Below, one piece after another: positions 9,901 to 17,384 of a DNA stretch of 64,000 nt. Both the position numbers and the translations under genes were made by a program. The notes under the pieces were generated by a model. The model saw only the letters and a list, made by a program, of their open reading frames with translations, was not told the origin of the DNA and searched no databases. Source of the DNA: Peteryoungia aggregata LMG 23059 (GTDB lineage Bacteria; Pseudomonadota; Alphaproteobacteria; Rhizobiales; Rhizobiaceae); the NCBI RefSeq assembly GCF_030814435.1, contig NZ_JAUSUW010000004.1, forward strand, positions 248,001 through 312,000, read 5' to 3'. Position 1 is the stretch's first letter; every line of letters begins with the position of its first letter.

Positions 9901-11173
9901 GACACCTGCGCAGGTAGCGGCGCTCACGCCGCAACAGGTGACCCTGTTCACCACCACACAGATCGCGGCCTTGGGTTCCACACAACTGGGCGCGCTCTCC
10001 AACGACAGTCTCGCAACGCTGACCAGCGACAAGATTGCAGCCCTGAACGTCAAGGCGATCCCTGGTCTGACGGCCTCTCAGGTTGCCTCCCTGTCCACAA
10101 CCCAGATCGACAGCTTCAGCCAGACACAGATTGCCGCGCTGACAGCCACCCAGATCGGCGCGCTCTCTTCCGCGCAACTGGCAACATTCTCGAACGCAGA
10201 GCTTGCCGCCATCGCGCCGGCAGCGATAGCAGGTCTTTCGGCAGCCAATATCGCCGCGCTCAGCCAGGAACAGATCGGCGTGCTGACAGCGGGGCAGGTC
10301 GGGGCGTTGACCTTCGACCAGTTGAACGCGCTGCGTCCAGACCAGCTTGGCGTCATGACGCCAACGCAGATCGGCGCCCTGACTGCGACACAGATCGCGT
10401 CACTGTCGAGCGGCACTCTTTCAGCTCTCTCGACCACCCAGATCGCCGCAATCTCATCCAAGGCAATCCCTGGTCTCAGCACAGCACAGATCGCAACCTT
10501 GACCCCGGGTCAGGTAGACGCGATGACCTCGGCGCAATTCGGTGCACTGAATGCCACGCAGCTTTCCGCATTCAGCTCGACAGCACTCGAAACTCTGACG
10601 TCGGCGGACATCGCAGCCCTGTCGCCGTCTGCCATTGGTGGCCTGCCCGCCGCGATATTTGCCACGCTGCAGCCTGAGCAGATTTCAGCGCTGACGACGG
10701 GCCAGGTTGCTGGCCTGACCTATCATCAGCTCCGCGCGATGACACAGGACCAGGTCGGCGCCCTGACGACGGCGCAGATCGGATCGATGAACGCCATTCA
10801 GCTCGCCACACTCGGCACCGAAAAGGTCGGCTGGCTGACGACTTCGCAGATTGCGGCCATGGATGCCAAGGCGATCGGAGGACTGACCGTCGCACAGGTC
10901 ACAGCGCTCTCGGCCGCACAGGCCGAGGCCCTGACACCGACACAGGTGGCCGGCCTGAACTCGTCTCAGGTGGCGGCTCTCAGCGCGACCAATCTCCGCA
11001 CTTTCTCGACGGACGATATCGCCGCGCTGAGCCAGCAGGCTCTTCCGGGCCTCACGGTCAGCCAGATCTCCAACATGACCAGTGCACAGCTGCATGCAAT
11101 CAGCGCTACCCAGTCCAACAGCCTGAGCCCGGACCAGATCGCAGCGATCTTGGCTGCCTACGAAGCCGTCTGA
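6926..11173 (+). CDS. Giant octapeptide-repeat protein, function unknown
   Basis: The 1415-residue chain has a 7-residue leader (MTSPISQ) followed by exactly 176 consecutive octads, with no insertion or deletion out of register. The consensus is L-[ST]-x-x-Q-[IVL]-x-A, for example LSTTQIAA or LTPAQVAA. There is no signal peptide at the N-terminus and no separate C-terminal domain; the last octad ends ILAAYEAV. I saw no cysteine, and aromatic residues are rare. Ser/Thr at position 2 and Gln at position 5 fit a helix capping box, so each octad may be one short helix in a solenoid or superhelix (inference). It has no operon partner and no adjacent secretion gene. Possible roles are surface or matrix protein, scaffold or effector; none is shown. 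Confidence 0.85.
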   Translation: MTSPISQLSVAQIRALPTATVNSWSEDEVSQLSSAQVNALTAAQVAALQTDAVSGLSTAQIKAISPRSITGLTLDQITALSTEDVSSLASSQVAALSSTQLAGLSTEQSEALTPGQIAKLTATQLAAFSTEDLATFSTADIAAINTAALRGLSGERLAGLSAPQTAALKSTQIVALRPDQIAALTPQQVAAFSAGQIQSLSATQVAALTTPQLDALSTAQFAAISARAVVGLTTSQIGALGNDKVAALTSGQLAALTSKQLAALSVEQVSNLTTTQISAINTRAISGLTGDQIAALSPAQTAALTGGQVAALTRNQMSAFSEQQLAAFTTTQIRAMGATQIAAMPATTIAGLSTTQIAALAPKTVAGLSVAQLAVLSTEQLQSLSTSQMTALSSSQVAGLSTAQIAALSPAQIGAINAAAVTGLTTDQISSLTISQVGAMTAAQISSLKSAQAAAFTTDQVAGLTPTQIRGLTAVQVAALPPSAVAGFTDDQIAALSARAVSGLTADQIGAMSVDQFDALSTTQIASLNAIQAAAMPADAIVAMTPAKIAALSAKAISGLQPERIGNLAPNQVAALTTTQIRALKSDQIAALSPSQTEAMTNGQIASLSAAQLGVISVEGVKAWSPAQVGAIVAGAIPGLTTAQLAALDDSQIEGLSAGQISKMSGAQIGALTEAQLASFLPAEIAAISTSAISSLAPEKIASLSLEQVAKLTTSQIAAMTNEQVVAFTPTQLASLSASQLQAITAAQIAALSPSNIASLSREQIAGLSPRTVAALSTDQIAALSSDQVAAMTATQVSGLTATQLAAMRTADILAFEPAEIAAITTTAMSGLSAETIAALNLDQVAALTPAQLGVLSAEQTAALTPTQMDVLTAKQVAGFGATQSAALTPATLAAMSPEQIAALSVGAISGLSTTQIAALATTQIEALTTTQMGALTATQVAALTPTQLATLPNSKLAAIGAAGIAGMSTQQIAALGADQIGALTGTQIAALTPAQVAALTPQQVTLFTTTQIAALGSTQLGALSNDSLATLTSDKIAALNVKAIPGLTASQVASLSTTQIDSFSQTQIAALTATQIGALSSAQLATFSNAELAAIAPAAIAGLSAANIAALSQEQIGVLTAGQVGALTFDQLNALRPDQLGVMTPTQIGALTATQIASLSSGTLSALSTTQIAAISSKAIPGLSTAQIATLTPGQVDAMTSAQFGALNATQLSAFSSTALETLTSADIAALSPSAIGGLPAAIFATLQPEQISALTTGQVAGLTYHQLRAMTQDQVGALTTAQIGSMNAIQLATLGTEKVGWLTTSQIAAMDAKAIGGLTVAQVTALSAAQAEALTPTQVAGLNSSQVAALSATNLRTFSTDDIAALSQQALPGLTVSQISNMTSAQLHAISATQSNSLSPDQIAAILAAYEAV
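6947..11170 (+). repeat. 24-bp coding tandem repeat (176 octapeptide units)
   Basis: Every 24 bp encodes one octad. The units are diverged at DNA level but strictly in frame over 4.2 kb. Hydrophobic residues sit at positions 1 and 6, Ser/Thr at 2, Gln at 5 and Ala/Gly at 8. Confidence 0.9.
7355..11026 (+). repeat. Higher-order 408-bp super-repeat (nine copies of 17 octads)
   Basis: A variant octad that lacks Gln5 and usually ends in Gly (for example INTRAISG, LSARAVSG, LNVKAIPG) recurs at octads 18, 28, 35, 45, 52, 62, 69, 79, 86, 96, 103, 113, 120, 130, 137, 147, 154, 164 and 171. The spacing alternates 10, 7, 10, 7 without exception. Two further positions also track the 17-octad period: a Gln-less octad eight units after each odd marker (43, 60, 77, 94, 111, 128, 145, 162), and an Asp/Glu/Lys octad just before most of the markers that close a seven-octad block. 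The first marker, octad 8, lies outside the regular phase. Confidence 0.88.
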
Positions 11174-11246
11174 ACGGAGAGCTCGGAGGCAAGGGGCGGG
11201 TGATGTCCATGCTGGAAACGAGGGGAACACAAGCTCTCGCGCAGCA

Positions 11247-11966
11247 TCAGCTCCGGATCGTGAACTGGACCCGATCAGCCGGGAAGCGCGTGACCGCGTA
11301 CTGAATCGGCGTGCCGGAAAGATCAGTGTTGAGCGCCCGCGTGACGAGCACGATCGCACCCGGCGTCAGACCAAGGCTGGCGACATCGTCGGGTTCCGCG
11401 TGGACGGCCGTCACCTCAGTCGTATCGCGCAGATAATCTTCGACACCGCATGATGCGAGGGCACGGGTAATCGATCCGCTTGCGGCGAAAGCGGCATCGA
11501 TCCCGGCGAAGCGATTTGCCGGAAACCACATCGACGAGCGCGAAACCGGTCGCCCGTCGGCTGTGCGAACGCCATCGAGACGCAGGACCTGCTCGCCGAT
11601 TCGCAATCCGAGCCGGTGCGCGACCTCAGCGGATGCCGCCTGTGTTTCGGATGCCAGAAGGATCCCCTTGAGGTCCCGAGCCTGATCACCGATCCCCTCG
11701 GTGAACCGCGTTCGCCGACCGATTGGGAAGTCGAATTTGTCGCGCTGGGTAATCATCGTCCCCCGGCCTTGGGCCGCGCGAACGATGCCTTCCTGTGCCA
11801 GAGCCGCCAGGGCTGCGCGCACCGTGTGGCGGTTCACACCGAATTCCTCCGCAAGCGCGGTTTCAGCAGGCACCATGCCTGTCCCGTCATAGAGACCTGC
11901 AAGAATATTGGCGCGAATCCGATCGGAAATCTGTCGCCACAACGCCACGCCCTTCTGCCTCTGCAT
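11247..11966 (-). CDS. phnF: PhnF-type GntR/UTRA regulator of the phosphonate locus
   Basis: 239 residues from the ATG at 11966 (MQRQKGVALWRQ). It has a GntR winged helix with FGVNRHTVRAALAALAQEG and a C-terminal UTRA domain (about 95-235). A GTG start at 11990 would extend it by 8 residues but falls inside the Pho box, so I prefer 11966. The gene is divergent from phnG, the usual position of phnF. It probably represses the phn operon from the inverted repeats in the shared promoter region. The ligand is unknown. Confidence 0.88.
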   Translation of the reverse strand: MQRQKGVALWRQISDRIRANILAGLYDGTGMVPAETALAEEFGVNRHTVRAALAALAQEGIVRAAQGRGTMITQRDKFDFPIGRRTRFTEGIGDQARDLKGILLASETQAASAEVAHRLGLRIGEQVLRLDGVRTADGRPVSRSSMWFPANRFAGIDAAFAASGSITRALASCGVEDYLRDTTEVTAVHAEPDDVASLGLTPGAIVLVTRALNTDLSGTPIQYAVTRFPADRVQFTIRS

Positions 11967-11983
11967 CACCGGAATTAAGCCCC

Positions 11984-12001
11984 CTGTCACAAGCTTGTCA
12001 C
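11984..12001 (+). promoter_or_regulatory. Candidate Pho box upstream of phnG
   Basis: The sequence CTGTCACAAGCTTGTCAC is two 7-bp PhoB half-sites (CTGTCAC, TTGTCAC) 4 bp apart, the classical 7-4-7 geometry. It agrees with the established PhoB consensus at nearly every position. It predicts induction of phnG-L by phosphate limitation. Confidence 0.82.
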
Positions 12002-12010
12002 GACCCCGCG

Positions 12011-12053
12011 TTACTTCTAGAGTAACTTGTATGGTTGTCTATATTACTAGACA
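12011..12053. promoter_or_regulatory. Candidate PhnF operator region (two inverted repeats)
   Basis: There are two dyads: TTACT-N5-AGTAA (12011-12025) and TGTCTA-N6-TAGACA (12036-12053). The GTCTA/TAGAC arms resemble half-sites of HutC/PhnF-type GntR regulators. The second dyad lies 15 bp before the phnG start, a good position for repression. Binding by the adjacent PhnF is inferred. Confidence 0.55.
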
Positions 12054-12068
12054 TTTCGAGGACTGACA

Positions 12069-12539
12069 ATGGACAGAGCTCCTGAAATTGATTCCGGCAC
12101 CGCTACCGACCGAAAGCGGATCGTTGATCTGTTGGCCAGGGCTACGCTTGCCGAACTTGAAGATGCCCTCGCGGCCATCGACCCCGCATCGGCCCACACC
12201 GCGCTGCGCGGCCCCGAAACCGGCCTCGTCATGGTCAAGGGCCGCATCGGCGGCGGCGGCGCACCCTTCAATCTTGGTGAAGCGACCGTGAGCAGGGCAA
12301 GCGTGCGGCTTGGCAACGGGCGGATCGGACACGGCTACCGCCTCGGAACCGACCGCAAGGCGGCTCAGCTCTCGGCCGTTCTCGATGCCGTGGCGCAGGA
12401 CGAAACGGCCCGCGCCCTGCTTGAGACCCGCCTCCTGAGGCCTCTCGAAACACGTCTCGCGACGGAAACCGAACGGCTCGAAGCCGAAACGGCCGCCACG
12501 AAGGTCGATTTCTTCACCATGGTTCGCGGAGAAGACTGA
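12069..12539 (+). CDS. phnG: C-P lyase complex subunit PhnG
   Basis: 156 residues, the usual PhnG length, with the family core LLARATLAELEDAL and the conserved ETGLVMVKGRIGGGGAPFNL followed by GEATVSRASVRL. PhnG is part of the PhnGHIJ core that couples ATP and phosphonate to form the ribosyl-triphosphate phosphonate and then cleave the C-P bond. GAGGACTG precedes the ATG. The stop overlaps the start of phnH by one base, so the two are translationally coupled. Confidence 0.95.
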   Translation: MDRAPEIDSGTATDRKRIVDLLARATLAELEDALAAIDPASAHTALRGPETGLVMVKGRIGGGGAPFNLGEATVSRASVRLGNGRIGHGYRLGTDRKAAQLSAVLDAVAQDETARALLETRLLRPLETRLATETERLEAETAATKVDFFTMVRGED

Positions 12540-13147
12540 TGCTCGAAGTGACTGAAAGCCTCGACGGCGGTTTCCCGGATGCCGTTACCCATGCTCAAGG
12601 CGTCTTCCGCAGCGTGATGGACGCCATGGCGCGTCCCGGCAGCATCGGTATCGTCGACGTGCCCGTCGCACCACCCGCACCGCTCGGCATTGCGGCAGGC
12701 GCCTTGCTGCTGACGCTCTGCGACCACGACACGCCGATCTGGGTCACGCCAGTCCTCGCCAAGTCCGCCCTGGCAGGCTGGATCGGCTTCCACACCGGCG
12801 CCAGCCTGACGCCCACGAAGACCGATGCCAAATTCGCCTTCGTCGAAGCGGGAGCACTGGTCCTCTCGCTGACGCAGTTTGCGCTGGGAACCCAGGAATA
12901 CCCCGACCGCTCAACGACGCTGATCGTAGAAGCTTCGTCGCTTGAGGGCGGCCAGCCTCTGCAGCTGTCAGGCCCCGGCATTCGCGACACCGCCACGATT
13001 GCCCCGAAGGGTCTGCCCGAAACCTTCCTGCGCCAGTGGGCCGACAATCGCGCCCTTTTCCCGCGCGGCGTCGATCTGGTGCTGACGGCAGGTCGGCGTT
13101 TCATCGCGCTCCCGCGCACGACCAAGATCCGCGAGATGGAGGCCTGA
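12539..13147 (+). CDS. phnH: C-P lyase complex subunit PhnH
   Basis: 202 residues. The N-terminus has the family signature FPDAVTHAQGVFRSVMDAMA and a late GPGIRDTATI segment typical of PhnH. PhnH is a core structural subunit of the PhnGHIJ assembly; its fold is related to PLP-dependent enzymes but it lacks the cofactor lysine. It sits between phnG and phnI with overlapping or near-zero spacing. Confidence 0.95.
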   Translation: MLEVTESLDGGFPDAVTHAQGVFRSVMDAMARPGSIGIVDVPVAPPAPLGIAAGALLLTLCDHDTPIWVTPVLAKSALAGWIGFHTGASLTPTKTDAKFAFVEAGALVLSLTQFALGTQEYPDRSTTLIVEASSLEGGQPLQLSGPGIRDTATIAPKGLPETFLRQWADNRALFPRGVDLVLTAGRRFIALPRTTKIREMEA

Positions 13148-13150
13148 GCC

Positions 13151-14257
13151 ATGTATGTTGCCGTCAAGGGTGGCGAGAAAGCCATCGCCAATGCCCACAA
13201 GCTGCTCGCCGACCGCCGCCGGGGTGACAGGTCGCTGCCGTCGGTGACGATCGCTCAGATCGTTGCCCAGCTCGGCCTCGCCGTCGACCGTATCATGGCA
13301 GAAGCCTCGCTCTATGACTGCGCGCTCGCGGCCCTCGCACTCAAGCAGTCACGCGGCGACATGATCGAGGCGATCTTCCTGCTGCGCGCCTATCGCACCA
13401 CGCTGCCACGCTTCGGCACCTCAAGGCCGATCGAAACAGGTAAGATGCGCGTCGAGCGCCGCGTCTCGGCCACCTACAAGGATCTGCCCGGCGGACAGCT
13501 GCTCGGCCCCACCTTCGACTACACCCACCGCCTGCTCGATCCCTCGCTGCTCGATGACGAGACGGTGGATACCGGCGAACAGCGCGAAGAAGGCCTGGAG
13601 CATGTCATGCGGGTCTCCGACATTCTCGACGGTGAAGGCCTGATCGAGCCGGATGGTGAGATGCCAGAGGATCACGTCGCCGGCGACATCACCCGCGAGC
13701 CGATGGAATTCCCGATGCCCCGCGACCTGCGCCTCCAGGCGCTGGCCCGTGGCGACGAAGGCTTCCTGCTGGCGCTCGGCTATTCGACCCAGCGCGGCTA
13801 TGGCCGCACCCACCCCTTTGTCGGCGAGATCCGCATGGGCCTCGTCGAGGTCGAATTCGACGTGCCGGAACTCGGCTTTGCGGTTTCACTCGGCGAAATC
13901 CGCGTGACCGAATGCCAGATGGTCAACCAGTTCAAGGGTTCGGCCAAGGCCCCGCCGCAATTCACCCGCGGCTACGGCCTTGTCTTCGGCCAGGGTGAAC
14001 GCAAGGCCATGTCCATGTCGCTGGTCGACCGGGCGCTCCGAACCCAGGAATTCGGCGAGGATGTCGTGGCGCCGGCCCAGGACGAGGAATTCGTGATTTC
14101 CCATTGCGACAACGTCCAGGCGACCGGCTTCGTCGAACATCTCAAGCTGCCGCATTACGTCGACTTCCAGGCCGAACTCGATCTCGTCCGCCGCATGCGG
14201 GCAAAGCACGATGCGAGCCGAACTGAACAGACAGATCTGAAGGAGGCCGCAGAATGA
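13151..14257 (+). CDS. phnI: C-P lyase subunit PhnI (purine nucleosidase/transferase subunit)
   Basis: 368 residues, starting MYVAVKGGEKAIANAHKLLA, the standard PhnI N-terminus. PhnI displaces adenine from MgATP with the phosphonate, with PhnG, PhnH and PhnL assisting. Conserved stretches include RRVSATYKDLPGGQLLGPTF and YGLVFGQGERKAMSM. The stop overlaps phnJ by 4 bp (ATGA). Confidence 0.95.
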   Translation: MYVAVKGGEKAIANAHKLLADRRRGDRSLPSVTIAQIVAQLGLAVDRIMAEASLYDCALAALALKQSRGDMIEAIFLLRAYRTTLPRFGTSRPIETGKMRVERRVSATYKDLPGGQLLGPTFDYTHRLLDPSLLDDETVDTGEQREEGLEHVMRVSDILDGEGLIEPDGEMPEDHVAGDITREPMEFPMPRDLRLQALARGDEGFLLALGYSTQRGYGRTHPFVGEIRMGLVEVEFDVPELGFAVSLGEIRVTECQMVNQFKGSAKAPPQFTRGYGLVFGQGERKAMSMSLVDRALRTQEFGEDVVAPAQDEEFVISHCDNVQATGFVEHLKLPHYVDFQAELDLVRRMRAKHDASRTEQTDLKEAAE

Positions 14258-15147
14258 GCGCGCCGGCAATGGAACTCGCCACCTACAACTTCGCCTATCT
14301 GGACGAACAGACCAAGCGCATGATCCGCCGCGCGATCCTGAAGGCGATCGCCATCCCCGGCTATCAGGTGCCGTTTGCAAGCCGTGAAATGCCGATGCCC
14401 TATGGCTGGGGCACAGGCGGCGTGCAGGTCACGGCGTCGATCATCGGCCGCGACGACACGCTGAAGGTCATCGACCAGGGTGCCGACGACACGACCAATG
14501 CCGTCTCCATCCGTGCCTTCTTCCAGAAGGTCGCCAACGTCGCCGTCACCACCAAGACCGGCGAAGCGACGATCATCCAGACCCGCCACCGCATCCCGGA
14601 GGAGACGCTGAAAGAGGGCCAGGTTCTGGTCTATCAGGTGCCGATCCCGGAACCCCTGCGCTTCCTCGAGCCGCGCGAAACCGAGACCCGCAAGATGCAT
14701 GCGCTGGAAGAATACGGCCTCATGCATGTGAAGCTCTACGAAGACATTGCAAAGCATGGCCGCATCGCCACGACCTATGCCTATCCGGTGAAGGTCGAGG
14801 GCCGCTATGTGATGGACCCGTCGCCGACGCCGAAGTTCGACAATCCAAAGATGCACATGTCGCAAGCCCTGCAGCTCTTCGGCGCCGGCCGTGAAAAACG
14901 CATTTACGCCGTTCCGCCCTATACCGAAGTCGTCAGCCTCGACTTCGAGGATCACCCCTTCGAGATCCAGACCTTCGACAAACCCTGCGCGCTCTGCGGC
15001 GCCCACAATGTCTATCTCGACGAGGTCGTGCTCGACGACAAGGGCGGCCGGATGTTCGTCTGCTCGGATACCGACCACTGCGAGACGCGCCAGGCCGAAG
15101 GCCATGTCGGAGAAATGCTCTTCCAGAAAAAGGAGGCCGCAGAATGA
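14254..15147 (+). CDS. phnJ: Alpha-D-ribose 1-methylphosphonate 5-phosphate C-P lyase
   Basis: 297 residues. This radical-SAM enzyme breaks the C-P bond. The C-terminal cysteines are Cys245, Cys248, Cys270 and Cys276, giving the exact CX2CX21CX5C spacing of characterised PhnJ. They ligate the 4Fe-4S cluster and supply the thiyl-radical Cys. The glycine-radical region is also present in the N-terminal half (PMPYGWGTGGVQVT). It overlaps phnI and phnK by 4 bp each, so the core subunits are translationally coupled. Confidence 0.97.
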   Translation: MSAPAMELATYNFAYLDEQTKRMIRRAILKAIAIPGYQVPFASREMPMPYGWGTGGVQVTASIIGRDDTLKVIDQGADDTTNAVSIRAFFQKVANVAVTTKTGEATIIQTRHRIPEETLKEGQVLVYQVPIPEPLRFLEPRETETRKMHALEEYGLMHVKLYEDIAKHGRIATTYAYPVKVEGRYVMDPSPTPKFDNPKMHMSQALQLFGAGREKRIYAVPPYTEVVSLDFEDHPFEIQTFDKPCALCGAHNVYLDEVVLDDKGGRMFVCSDTDHCETRQAEGHVGEMLFQKKEAAE

Positions 15148-15920
15148 GCGACCAGCCGCTTCTCAAGGTTCGCAACCTCTCGAAGTTCTACGGCAGTCGG
15201 ATCGGCTGCTCGAACGTCTCCTTCGATCTCTGGCCGGGCGAAGTGCTCGCCATTGTCGGCGAAAGCGGCTCGGGCAAGACGACGCTTCTGAACTGCCTCT
15301 CGACCCGGCTGATGCCGACAACGGGCAGCGTCGACTACCATATGCGCGACGGCCAGTACCGCGAGCTCTACCATATGGGCGAGGCCGAACGCCGCTTCCT
15401 GATGCGCACCGACTGGGGCTTCGTCCACCAGAACCCGGCAGACGGCCTGCGCATGACGGTCTCGGCCGGCGCCAATGTCGGCGAGCGTCTGATGGCGATC
15501 GGTGACCGGCATTACGGAAAGATCCGCCAGACGGCCAGCGAATGGCTGGAGCGCGTCGAGATCTCGACCGATCGCATCGACGACCAGCCGCGCGCCTTCT
15601 CCGGCGGCATGCGCCAGCGCCTGCAGATTGCCCGCAATCTCGTCACCGGCCCTCGCCTCGTCTTCATGGACGAGCCGACCGGCGGCCTTGATGTCTCGGT
15701 CCAGGCGCGTCTCCTCGATCTGGTGCGCGGCCTCGTCAACGACCTCGGCCTCTCGGCCATCGTCGTCACCCACGACCTCGCGGTTGCCCGCCTGCTCTCG
15801 CACCGGATGATGGTGATGAAGGACGGCCATGTCATCGAACACGGGCTGACAGACCGTGTGCTCGACGATCCCCGCGAACCCTACACTCAGCTTCTCGTCT
15901 CCTCGATCTTGCAGGTCTGA
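15144..15920 (+). CDS. phnK: C-P lyase ATP-binding subunit PhnK
   Basis: 258 residues. An ABC ATPase with Walker A GESGSGKTTLLN, signature SGGMRQRLQIARN and Walker B LVFMDEPTGGLDVS. PhnK docks on the PhnGHIJ core rather than on a membrane permease. It overlaps phnJ by 4 bp and is followed after 24 bp by phnL. Confidence 0.95.
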   Translation: MSDQPLLKVRNLSKFYGSRIGCSNVSFDLWPGEVLAIVGESGSGKTTLLNCLSTRLMPTTGSVDYHMRDGQYRELYHMGEAERRFLMRTDWGFVHQNPADGLRMTVSAGANVGERLMAIGDRHYGKIRQTASEWLERVEISTDRIDDQPRAFSGGMRQRLQIARNLVTGPRLVFMDEPTGGLDVSVQARLLDLVRGLVNDLGLSAIVVTHDLAVARLLSHRMMVMKDGHVIEHGLTDRVLDDPREPYTQLLVSSILQV

Positions 15921-15944
15921 CGGACGTCGCGAAAGGAACACATC

Positions 15945-16652
15945 ATGCCGACCCCGCTTATCGTTTCGGAAGTCGCCAAAAGCTTCACCATGCACCTGCG
16001 CGGCGGGCTGGTCCTGCCGGTCGTGGCCAATGTCTCCTTCTCGGTCGCGTCAGGCGAATGCGTCGTGCTCGGCGGACCCTCGGGCATCGGCAAGAGCTCG
16101 ATCCTGAAGATGCTCTACGGCAACTATGCCGTCGACCAGGGCCAGATCCTCGTTAACAACGGTGGCCGCATCGTCGACATCGCCTCGGCAGATCCCCGCA
16201 CGGTGCTTGAAGTCCGTCGTGGCACACTGGGTTATGTCAGCCAGTTCCTGCGCACCGTCCCGCGCGTTTCGACCCTCGACGTGGTGGCCGAGCCGCTCGT
16301 CGCACGCGGTGTACCGACAGACGAAGCACGCGAACGGGCGAGCGAGCTCCTGAGCCGGCTAAACTTGCCGCACGACCTCTGGCAACTGCCGCCCTCCACC
16401 TTCTCCGGTGGCGAACAGCAGCGCGTCAACATTGCCCGTGGCTTCATCACCGACCATGCCGTGCTGCTGCTCGATGAACCGACCGCCTCGCTCGATGCGG
16501 CCAATCGCGCCGTCGTGGTCTCGATGATCCGCGCGAAAAAGGAAGCCGGCGTCGCTCTGCTCGGCATCTTCCATGACGAGGAAGTGCGCGAAGCCGTCGC
16601 CGACCGCATCCTCAACGTCATGCAGTTTTCGCCGCGAAAGGTCGCGGCATGA
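15945..16652 (+). CDS. phnL: C-P lyase ATP-binding subunit PhnL
   Basis: 235 residues. An ABC ATPase with Walker [14 protein letters not shown], signature [14 protein letters not shown] and Walker [17 protein letters not shown]. PhnL is needed with PhnGHI for the nucleosidase step and pairs with PhnK. The ribosome site AAAGGAA precedes the ATG. Its stop overlaps the next gene by 4 bp. Confidence 0.95.
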   Translation: MPTPLIVSEVAKSFTMHLRGGLVLPVVANVSFSVASGECVVLGGPSGIGKSSILKMLYGNYAVDQGQILVNNGGRIVDIASADPRTVLEVRRGTLGYVSQFLRTVPRVSTLDVVAEPLVARGVPTDEARERASELLSRLNLPHDLWQLPPSTFSGGEQQRVNIARGFITDHAVLLLDEPTASLDAANRAVVVSMIRAKKEAGVALLGIFHDEEVREAVADRILNVMQFSPRKVAA

Positions 16653-17263
16653 CCAAGAAGCTTGGGTTAGCCCCCCTCGTCCACGAGACCGCACGCGTCG
16701 TCAATTCGACGCTTGGCCGTTACACGGAAGTCGCCGATCGATGCCGCCTCGATGAAGTCGAAATGGGCGACTACTCCTACATCATGCAGGACGGTGCCGT
16801 CTGGTGCGCAACGATCGGCAAGTTCGCCAATATCGCAGCCAGCGTCCGCATCAACGCCACCAACCACCCGACCTGGCGCCCGACGCTGCATCACTTCACC
16901 TATCGTGCTGCCGACTATTTCGATGGCGCCGAGAACGATCACGACTTCTTTGCCTGGCGTCGGGAAAACCGGGTCGTGATCGGCCACGATGTCTGGATCG
17001 GCCATGGCGCGACCGTCCTGCCGGGGGTGACCGTCGGCGACGGTGCGGTGATCGGCGCAGGGGCCGTCGTCTCCCGCGATGTGGCTCCGTACACCATTGT
17101 CGGCGGCGTGCCAGCAAAGCTGATCCGTGAGCGGTTTCCCGGATCGGTTGCCGAGCGCATGCAGGCGCTCGCCTGGTGGGACTGGGACCACGATCGCCTG
17201 TTCGCAGCACTGGATGACTTCCGTCACATGGACGCCCCGGAATTCATCGCAAAGCACGCCTAA
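16649..17263 (+). CDS. Hexapeptide-repeat acetyltransferase of phosphonate operons (DapH/CatB-like)
   Basis: 204 residues forming a left-handed beta-helix. The hexapeptide pattern is visible as [15 protein letters not shown] and [16 protein letters not shown], with the loop after [12 protein letters not shown] typical of CatB/xenobiotic acetyltransferases. This group is regularly embedded in phn operons, where it probably acetylates an aminophosphonate or an intermediate, a job done by the unrelated PhnO elsewhere. The substrate is inferred from context. It is the last gene before the second promoter region. Confidence 0.85.
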   Translation: MTKKLGLAPLVHETARVVNSTLGRYTEVADRCRLDEVEMGDYSYIMQDGAVWCATIGKFANIAASVRINATNHPTWRPTLHHFTYRAADYFDGAENDHDFFAWRRENRVVIGHDVWIGHGATVLPGVTVGDGAVIGAGAVVSRDVAPYTIVGGVPAKLIRERFPGSVAERMQALAWWDWDHDRLFAALDDFRHMDAPEFIAKHA

Positions 17264-17300
17264 AGTCAGTCTTTTCAGACGTTTGCCAAGTTTAACAAAT

Positions 17301-17318
17301 CCGACACAAAACTGACAT
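17301..17318 (+). promoter_or_regulatory. Candidate Pho box upstream of phnC
   Basis: CCGACAC-AAAA-CTGACAT repeats the 7-4-7 PhoB geometry, with three to four deviations from consensus. It lies 67 bp before phnC in the 121-bp gap after the acetyltransferase gene. It suggests the transporter and phnMN genes have their own phosphate-regulated promoter. Confidence 0.6.
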
Positions 17319-17384
17319 TAGCGCTTCACGGGCCCACGCTAATGCATCTCCAGCACCGCAATTAATGACGGCGAAGGAACGACG

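Noticed and set aside
8686..10053. Long open frames on the minus strand across the octad-repeat gene
   Set aside because: They are frame shadows of the 24-bp repeat: a repetitive codon pattern without stops on one strand keeps the complementary frame open too. They lack ribosome sites and have no recognisable domain.
6947..11170. 24-bp periodicity as a possible CRISPR array or non-coding satellite
   Set aside because: There are no conserved direct repeats with unique spacers. The units are in one open frame with selection on amino acid pattern.
6926..11173. Similarity of the LTPxQV octads to TAL effector repeats
   Set aside because: TAL repeats are 33-35 residues with a variable diresidue. 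Here the unit is 8 residues and the shared LTPxQV string is short and low in complexity.
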